A program made the translations under genes and the position numbers. From positions 59,837,334 through 59,901,333 of the forward strand of contig CM061134.1 in assembly GCA_030789695.1 (NCBI GenBank): a stretch of 64,000 nucleotides of DNA, read 5' to 3'. Below, piece after piece: positions 56,568 through 64,000 of the stretch (the first letter of the stretch is position 1; the number at the start of each line of letters is the position of its first letter). The notes under the pieces were generated by a model. That model saw only the letters and a list, made by a program, of their open reading frames with translations. It was not told where the DNA came from and searched no databases. This DNA is from Scilla litardierei (lineage: Eukaryota; Streptophyta; Magnoliopsida; Asparagales; Asparagaceae).

Positions 56568-57699
56568 CTGCAATAACCTCATCCACGGCTATGCTCTCCT
56601 CCTCAGTCATCAGAAAGGCCTGCCCTCTTGGCGGGACAGCCTGCCGAAAGGCCTGTCTCTGTGGAACAAGAGGCGCTCCACGTCCAACGGGCACAGGAGC
56701 TCGCTGCTGCAACGGCTGTGCTGCAATAGGAGCCCGCCAAGGCTGCCTCGACTTCGGACACTCCCGAATGGTGTGGGCAGGATCTCCGCAGACAATGCAC
56801 TGTCCTAGAAACCTCCTACACTGATCCCTGAGGTGTCCAGTCTTGCCACAGAAATGGCAAGTCTTCAGAATAGGCCCTCCTGGCCTCTTGAACTGCACCG
56901 GATGATTAGGCTTGAAACCATGCCTAACCACCGCCCTGGCCTGCTCCATAGGCCTCTTCCCAGCACCGGAAACATGTCCCTTCCTCTGATTCAAATTCAA
57001 CTCTTGCCGCCTCGCAGCAATTAGAACCTTATGATATGTCTCCAAGTCAGAAGAGGTCACAAAGCTCTGAAGCTCCAAGGCCAGTCCCTGAAGAAATCGC
57101 TGAGCTTTCTCATCGGCATCTTGCACCATCTTAGGTGCAAACCGACTGAGCCTCGTGAACTCCTGGTGGTACTGATCAACCGACAAGCTCCCCTACTTCA
57201 GATCTATAAAGCGCTTCAGCATCACCTGCCTAGCAGCCTTCGGGAAGAACTCTCCATCAAATCTGGACTTGAAGGTAGCCCAAACTATCGGCTCCACCAG
57301 CATCTTCTCTTCAGCATCCCACCAGTTTCTGGCATTGTCCTTCAGCTGCCTCTTAGCCAAATCAACCCATCCAGCAGGGTTAATCTTCGCCATCGCCAGG
57401 TTATCCTCAATGTTCCTTATCCACTCGTCGGCAGCCAGAGGACCCTCAGATCCATCAAAATATGCGGGACCCAGCTCCCGAAATTGCTTCGCTCCCGGCT
57501 CGGAGCGAGGGGCATCTGGAAGTGCCCGGGTAGCTCAAGCAGGTGGAGCATTCTGGACGTGCAGGAGCACGCCCTGATGAACTTGCATCATCTGGATCAT
57601 CATCCGCATCATCTCACCGCTGGTGGGTTCCCGCTCGGGCTCCTCATCATGAGGGAGCGCACCACTGCCTCCACCACGGGTGAATCGCCTTCCTGCCAT
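56568..57699 (-). pseudogene. Gypsy gag protein with two stop codons
   Basis: From ATG at 57,699: MAGRRFTRGGG..., then the capsid region (AYFDGSEGPLAADEWIRNIE, RQLKDNARNWWDAEEKML, FKSRFDGEFFPKAARQVML, SVDQYHQEFTRLSRFAPKMV). A nucleocapsid region follows with two zinc knuckles, CHFCGKTGHLRDQC and CIVCGDPAHTIREC. In-frame TGA (near 57,535) and TAG (near 57,195) are each one C-to-T change from a sense codon (CGA, CAG). Gag then runs to the donor at 56,567. Confidence 0.88.
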
Positions 57700-57842
57700 C
57701 TAGTGACACAGGAAACGAAGCAGATTAGACTCATAGCTTATGACTCGGATATCGAATTTATTTGTTGGACAATCTTGTATTATTATTGTTATCCCTGATA
57801 ATTGCAGTTACAGAGCGACCTGCATGTGCCACCACTAAAACC

Positions 57843-60338
57843 TGTCACGACCCGCTTCCCTGAAATGGAGGTGAGACGTGAGAAGGTCCGCACGAGAGAG
57901 GAGCTGTGAAGCCCCAAACCCGATAAGCGTCAATTTAGTAATAGCAGGTCCCTGTAATCGCAAAAGGAATAACAACAATAATAATAAAGAGGCAGATATG
58001 AAATACCAACCCAAAGTTTGTCTACAAAATATTCAACATCACAGAAAAGCCACCAGGCTAACAGAAAAAGAGTCCAAAGCCCAGAACAAGGCCAATCAAA
58101 ACAACACAAACATAACAGAGTATCAAACTAGGTGCCACGCACCGACAACCAAGCAGTCTAGCAAAAGTAGCTAAGCGACGACACTAAGACTGATCCCCAG
58201 TGTCAATGTAGTCCTCGATCAACGCGGGCCCTGACTCAGCGTCAGCGAACACCACGTCCTCAGTAAGTAACTCAGGCTCGGGCTCTAACATATGTCACCC
58301 AAAAGAGAAAAGGGGCACATGTCAGCAAGTCGGAAGACTTGTGCAAGGAAACGGAAAGAAAAGTAAACTAACAACCTAGCAGTTAAAGTATGGTGCATGG
58401 CAAGTAAAGTAAGGTGGTAACAAGTAAAGTAAGGAGAGTACAAGTGGCAAGTGTTTGTTGTGACATGTAATGTCAAGTAACAAGTGCAAGTACAAGGGAT
58501 CACTCAGCGAGTGCCCTTTGCCCGCAGGCTGGATTCAAGTTATCAAGTACAAGGGATCACTCAACGAGTGCCCTTTGCCCGCAGGCTGTGTTGAGCTCGT
58601 CTTCTGGAACACGAGCCAGAAAGTGCAAATGGCATAGGATTATGCCCACTCAAGGTAGGTGCCTAGCCGGAACAATAGTACAAGTATGTAGCAAAGCTAC
58701 GTAATCACGATAGGTATTCAAGCATGCAATGACAGGAGCAGTTAATACGCGTACCGTTGATTGTATTTAAACGTGACAGGCAAAATGCAATGACATGAAC
58801 AGATATTCGCGTACCGTTTATTTAAAATAAACATGACAGTTAAAATGCAATAGCAGTTAAGGATGCATGGATGACATGAACAATTATTACGCGTACCGTT
58901 AATTGTAAAGTAAACGTGGCATACAAGCATGATGAGGGTGACGGACCAAGCTTCGTTATCAAGCTAGGTCAATGGCGTCTAGACGGCTATCCTTTCACCG
59001 TCTAGTCTCTTTTACGATCGTCACACAAGCTAACTACGGAAAGATTCACTGTTATGGCAAAACAATTATTAGCACAATGATCCTAAATAAGTTTCTTATT
59101 AGAACCCTAATCATCTAACAACCAATTTTATTAGGGTTTCACAATGTCAATGTGGGTTATGCTAAAATTAAAGGAATCGAGTATTACCGCGTAAGGAACG
59201 GAAGAATAACGCCGAGCAACAACGGCGACGGAAGAAACGCTCCGGGGAACCTAGGGTTCAGATCTGGAAATGATTGGAGAATTTTGGAGAGATAGGGTTT
59301 TGGGGGATTTTTGGGGGTTTGATGGAGGTTTGGGGAAGATGAGAGGTGGAATGAGTGGAGGAAGGGTTTGGATGATGGAGGATGAGCTTGGATGAAGGAA
59401 ATAGGGTTTGAGGGAGATGGGGGCTCAAAGGGGGAAGAAATTAGGGTTTTAGGTCGTGAGGGAGGAGAAGAAAACGTTTGGAGGGGTATTTATAGAGTTT
59501 GGTGGCGGCTAGGGCAAAACTAGGGTTTCCTGCACTGCTTAGTCGGTCAAAGAACAACTGTTGACCGACTAGTTTGAGATCTAGTCGGTCGGTTGAACAA
59601 CGCAGACCGACTAAGTGTAAACAGTAACTCCAGTCGAAAACCTGAACTAAGAGTTAGTCGGTCCAAGAACAACTACTGACCGACTAGTTTGAGATCTAGT
59701 CGGTCGATGAACGTTCTTAGACCGACTAAGAGTAAACAGTAACTCGACTGTACAGTAGAACCAAGAATTAGTCGGTCTGAGTACAAAACTTGACCGACTA
59801 GTTTAACAACTAGTCGGTCGAAAGATGAACTTAGACCGACTAAGAATGAACAGTACTGATACTAAAATTTAGATGATGTGTTAGTCGGTTAAAGAAGCAT
59901 TGCTGACCGACTAGTTTGCAACCTAGTCGGTCAACCAACGTTCTTAGACCGACTAACGATAAACAGTAACTCCTGAGAAATTTAGAAAGCTCACTAGTCG
60001 GTCCAAGAAGGATTTCCGACCGACTGGATCGTCATCTAGTCGGTCGGTGCCCCTTCTTATACCGGCTAATGAGCACAAAAAGTTCCGATACGGAGCGCGG
60101 GGCCCCATGATCGATTCCTAAGACTCCTAGGCTTGATCTAATAGTTAGATACGACCGTTATGAAGCCCGTCACGAGTGACATACTTCGAAATCGACGATC
60201 CTAAGGAAGAAACGAGAAACTACGACGAATCGATCGAAAATGAAAACTACGGAGACGAAAACCACACATGAGGAGAAAATCCACCAAAACATATATTATA
60301 TTATATTAAATCCAGATACATGAAAAGCAGTTGTTACA
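57843..60338 (-). repeat. 5' LTR of the minus-strand Gypsy
   Basis: 2,496 bp, same termini as the 3' LTR. It carries the palindromic array (59,540-60,107), TATA (59,488-59,495), hairpin (58,285-58,325) and the intact acidic frame (58,184-58,291). An 88-bp deletion lies at about 59,016. The sequence after it on the minus strand, GGTTTTAGTGGTGGC, is the leader start. Confidence 0.92.
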
Positions 60339-61767
60339 CGGCCAAACACCCCCCAGTCCGGCCTCCAAGCAACCCACCCCCAAGGTCGTGCTCCTCCCAT
60401 CTTCTCCACGGCCAGAGAGCCTCCCACGACCTCGCAAACCCCCCAAGCAAACCACGGCCTGCTCCTACTAGCCCCTCCTCCATCTTCACAGCTTCGCGCA
60501 ACAACTTCAGGCCCCGTGCACGCGCCGCTGCCTCAGATCCGACGTCGACAGCCTCCCCCTAGCCGCAGAGCCCTCACGCTCAGGTCGGGTGTGTTGACAG
60601 CCCCGGGATTTGACAAGAACGTTTCCCCGACGCTCGCTGTTTCAGAGTCTTCACGCGTCGCCACTGCTCGTTGGCGTCAACCGATCCCTCGCTTCACTCC
60701 AGGTTGGTAGATCTACCCCCTAAAACTCATAACCCCCACCGTAAAGTAGAGAAACCTAATAAAACATGTTGATTAGACGTTGTAGGAGCTCTTGCAAATC
60801 TGACCTGAACTGAAAAACGTCATTTCTGATTTTATACTCTGTCAAAACAGCGAACCAAACCTTCCACGGCGTAGTACTCTTCGAGACGATTCCAACGACA
60901 CCAAGAACGTCAAAAACAGGCGAGTGTATGATTTGTTATGATTTTTAGAAGTTTCGGCACGTTTACGCCGCCTTCATGTATTGCTGGATAACCTGAAATT
61001 GTGACGTGAAATAACGTAGGAAAGTGACACTATAATAATCAGGACAAAATTTGGGATCCAACGGTATATCATACGATATATCCCCAATTTAAACAACTAG
61101 AGAAAGAAATTGTTTCTGTAGCAAGTTGAACAAAAAGGACGAAATCGTCATTATTTGAAATTACGGAACCGGTCGTTCGACCCGCTTCCGCTTTGCAGAA
61201 CTGTCACCAAAAAACACTAATTTTGATAACAATAAAATTCAGTGAGTCCTGACATGATTAACTATATGGACATCGTGAGATCGTGCGCCTCGAAGGCAGT
61301 ATCGTGATATCGTGATGTCGTGTGAGTCGACTAGGCCGGCTCGTGTTCCGGCAACACTTTTTGGGTGGGGTTAGGGTTGAGCGGCCACTGGGCGTATGAA
61401 AGGTACTCTCCTCAAGAGCACCACCCGACGTGGTGGGTTAGTGTCAATCACGGTAAGCCCCCGTGAGAGGAACGACCTTCTCATCACGACCTAAAGGCGA
61501 GAACCCTAGATTAGATGTGAGTTCTTGACATGGTCATTGTAACGCTAACTTGGTCATCGTGAATATTGAAATGCTAACAAACTCTGAGAATTTAACTTTA
61601 AACTTGCCATCGACTAGAACTGCATGCTAGGATTGTTTCTTTCTGCTCCGAAATTGTTAATCGTTAAATTGCTACAGTCGTTTCATTCCGAAATATTAAA
61701 TGCTTCTAAATTTCATATACTTGTTATACACTTTGCCATGGTTTCTGACCTTTGCTTGCAGACCTTG

Positions 61768-61803
61768 CTGACATACATTCATGTCTTTTTGGATGTATGT
61801 CAG
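61768..61803 (+). other. Conserved hairpin in Gypsy LTR (copy 3)
   Basis: Arms CTGACATACAT (61,768-61,778) and ATGTATGTCAG (61,793-61,803) are perfectly complementary over 11 bp, with a 14-base loop. This is the equivalent of 5,346-5,385 and 50,880-50,920. Confidence 0.6.
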
Positions 61804-61871
61804 ATCCCGAGTTTGAGTGCTAGGAAGATCCTTTCGAGACGCCTGACTTAGAGAGTCGGAGTCCGCCGTAG
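61797..61871 (+). other. Acidic short open frame in Gypsy LTR (copy 3, one stop)
   Basis: ATG at 61,797, inside the hairpin 3' arm, reads MSDPEFEC, then TAG, then EDPFETPDLESRSPP to a second TAG at 61,869-61,871. It is acidic and in the same place as in the other two LTRs, 299 bp before the LTR end, but carries a nonsense codon. The first codons (ATG TCA GAT) parallel ACG TCA GGT of copy 1. Confidence 0.4.
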
Positions 61872-62170
61872 ACGTCGAGTCTCTCCTTGCGGAGGATTGG
61901 AGACCTTCACCGTCGTCGATCTTCTTTAGTGTACGTTTCTTTTGTTGCTACTTTAGCCCTGTTGTGGCTTGTCGTTTAATTTTGTGTATGTACTTAATAT
62001 TTCTGGATGTGGATTTTATCTTTGAATGTATTCTTATTGTTCTGAAAAGCACGCAAGAACCTGCCTTATTGTCAACACCACGCTTATTGGACTAGAGCAC
62101 CACCGCTCTAGTTCAAGCGGACCGCGTAACGTTCTCGCTTCCGGTGTCTTTTGGGAAGCGGGGCGTTACA

Positions 62171-64000
62171 GGTTTTACTGGTGGCCCATGCAGGTCGTGC
62201 ATTTGCAAACTCAGAACAGTAGAAATACTAACACATCCAGAAATAATTCGTGCACAAAATTACTCGAATACCTTGTCTCGGCACGATAGGAAACCCAATA
62301 CCAGGATAATATGATAAGTTAGTTAAACACTCGTGCTCATTAGTTAGACATCCTTGCCACGACCTAGTATTATCATCTTGGGAGTCACCCTAGCGATTGA
62401 TCATCCAGCTCTGACCATAATAGTTTCGTTAGTCGTTCGCATAGATTTATCGAATCTAGGGCCCAACCGAACGCAGCGATTGTCGCGTCCGTGCAAGTCG
62501 AACCCGAGGCGCCTGCAATGAGTAGACTTCGAAGCGTAGGATATTCCAAATCTATAATATCTCGATCTCGATCCTCAACGAACCCTTACCTCGGCTTCCA
62601 TATCGCAATCTAGTTTGTTGAAGGACCTTAGTGCTAAACCTTAGTCGACCCAATGATTATTTTCCCCTGATTTTTTTATATAATTCCTAATCATTACACT
62701 TTCATCGTAACGATCGTAGGATTCCATTGTAGCAGATTCGTAAAGTTATTTCCTAATCGTATTTACGCTTTGATCATTCAATTCTATTCCCTGCCCTCGA
62801 TTCGTGTGATCCTTCCATAAAAACCATCATTAGTCTCTTGAATCTTCCCCATTACATATCCCGAATATTTTAAAAGTACTTCCAATGGCCCTTTTATTGG
62901 ATTCCTCGCCAGTTTATTTCCTTTGAAAATCTTTAGTATATACTAGATTTCCTACCTTAAGTTGATTTAAACACAAACTTGATTATGAAGTTCTCTTGAC
63001 AAAATCTTTAATTACTATCCCGTAACAATTTTTCTAATCTATATCATCCGTACTTTTATGTTTACCTTACTTTCTTTATATAATGAACTTCATTTTTTAA
63101 ACCTTATTTCCATTTCGCTAATTCAATATATTATTTCTTTTCTTGCAATACTACTGAAATTCAAAACAACTTGTCGTACATATTTTAAAATACTTTTCTA
63201 TACTAAACCGAACTCCAATTTTTCAAAGTGTCAGTTGGGTATTCATCGTATTTATATATCAAAGTTTTTGTCCAAATCTATCTATGTTTGCATTCAGAAA
63301 ACAAATCACTACATCACTATGCTCATATTATTATTGTCGTCAATTATTTGACTAATCGTATTTAACGTTTTACCTTATATCACATAATCGCCATTCAACT
63401 TCAGATTCTTTACTATTGGCTAGTCATCACATTAGTTTTTAGCACTGCTCATTTCGACTTTAGTAAGTCCAGTTTAAAATTTCTTTATAATCCTTTTAAA
63501 TGTTACCTTCCTTTTTAATCCATCATCAGTGGGTTAATTTTGTTATTCGTTATATTGTTTGGATATTGGATAGGACCAATACTATTATGGGATTTTATTT
63601 ACAGATATGCGTAGCTTGAGATTATAAAAGGTATAGTTAGGATTAGTTGATTTTGAACACGAATAACTTAGATTACTCCAATTTATGAGATGATAAAGAG
63701 AATGAGGTGTTCAAGACTTATTTTGATAATACATGTGCGTAACGGATCCAATAAAGTATTCTTGATGAAAGAATTGTACACAGGAAGATGAGTAACAGCT
63801 AAGAGTAGTTATGAAAGTATAATACTATTTATGGTGACAATGATAAAGAGTAAGTATTTAAAGTAACAAAACTTGATTATATGGGTAGTTAGATGAAGGT
63901 TTTAGAAATGATACGATGTGTTGATACGAACGGATAGTTGTGTGGATGAATCTAGAATTGCTTAGGGTAAGATATATGAGAAATGATAAGATGTGATTTA
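62171..64000 (+). other. Leader region of the plus-strand Gypsy, no gene seen
   Basis: Begins GGTTTTACTGGTGGCCCATG, matching the leader start of the minus-strand Gypsy. Thereafter AT-rich DNA with only short anonymous frames reaches the window end. Gag would be expected further right, or this interior is degenerate. Confidence 0.45.

Larger units (their letters stand above)
50269..60338 (-). mobile_element. Ty3/gypsy chromovirus (Tekay/Del-like) with an extra partial leader
   Basis: Minus-strand order: 5' LTR (60,338-57,843), leader, gag (from 57,699), protease, RT, RNase H, integrase with a chromodomain-like tail, 3' LTR (53,021-50,438). Protease-RT-integrase order defines Ty3/gypsy. The LTRs differ at roughly 20 sites by eye plus one 88-bp deletion, so the insertion is recent. 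Beyond the 3' LTR, 50,437-50,269 repeats the leader and first gag codons (same as 57,842-57,674). The insertion is therefore not a simple LTR-to-LTR copy but the stub of a second internal region. Two gag stops and a break between RT and RNase H inactivate it. Two further interruptions look like introns. The lineage is inferred from the long LTRs and integrase tail. Confidence 0.9.
49207..62170 (+). mobile_element. 5' LTR of a plus-strand Ty3/gypsy element, split by a nested Gypsy
   Basis: Starts TGTAACGATC, directly interrupting the SIRE frame, and ends GGAAGCGGGGCGTTACA. The nested element at 50,269-60,338 splits it into 49,207-50,268 and 60,339-62,170, about 2.9 kb in all. The CT-rich leader-like stretch continues coherently across the insertion. 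Its first and last parts resemble the solo LTR at 460-5,827. After the end, GGTTTTACTGGTGGCCC matches the leader of the nested minus-strand Gypsy, so this is a 5' LTR whose interior begins at 62,171. The opposite flank of the element is outside the window. Confidence 0.75.

Overview
This is nuclear DNA from a flowering plant. It has a multi-exon nuclear gene with plant GT-AG introns, LTR retrotransposons of both plant superfamilies, and a PIF/Harbinger transposon. GC-rich coding exons in otherwise AT-rich DNA lean towards a monocot, but that is a weak inference and no species is proposed. Only one gene is clearly host and intact: a seven-exon type-B monogalactosyldiacylglycerol (MGDG) synthase at 34,546-37,141. 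Almost everything else is transposable elements, many nested in one another.

Layout. 460-5,827: solo LTR of a Ty3/gypsy element, carrying a 4-copy 104-bp tandem repeat and itself invaded by a solo SIRE-like Copia LTR (1,528-3,559, perfect CTTTG target duplication). 6,020-6,660: probable Copia LTR. 7,460-8,593: Harbinger-type MITE with TAA target duplications. 11,311-19,071: Harbinger genes (DDE transposase, Myb/SANT-like protein, GRF zinc-finger protein, all broken) followed by repeat-rich DNA and a terminal repeat. 20,264-34,082: a Copia element on the minus strand with tiny 112-bp LTRs and a perfect AATGA duplication, split by a 7.4-kb non-autonomous Gypsy-like element (23,951-31,350). 34,083-37,250: MGDG synthase with its promoter. 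37,390-45,720: unassigned TE-like DNA with a gypsy-type-transposon-domain ORF, invaded by a complete Copia element (38,030-43,980). From 45,722 a SIRE-like Copia element (minus) is interrupted at 49,207 by the LTR of a plus-strand Gypsy element. That LTR is in turn interrupted by a minus-strand Gypsy chromovirus (50,269-60,338). The plus-strand Gypsy LTR ends at 62,170 and its leader runs off the window.

Most unusual observations. (1) Three divergent Gypsy LTRs share a hairpin next to a short acidic open frame of about 35 codons, with the start codon inside the 3' arm, about 300-345 bp before the LTR end. (2) The minus-strand chromovirus has two intron-like interruptions (113 and 72 bp) whose removal restores the polyprotein frame; the first lies exactly between gag and protease, so splicing could set the Gag to Gag-Pol ratio. 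(3) An array of about 114-bp palindromic units lies just upstream of the TATA box in both a Copia and a Gypsy LTR, and two further LTR families carry analogous CGGTCG-core palindromes in the same place. (4) The MGDG synthase has a P1BS-like phosphate-starvation motif about 100 bp upstream of its TATA box and one GC-AG intron.

All coordinates and comparisons were made by eye from the sequence; no alignment or database search was run.
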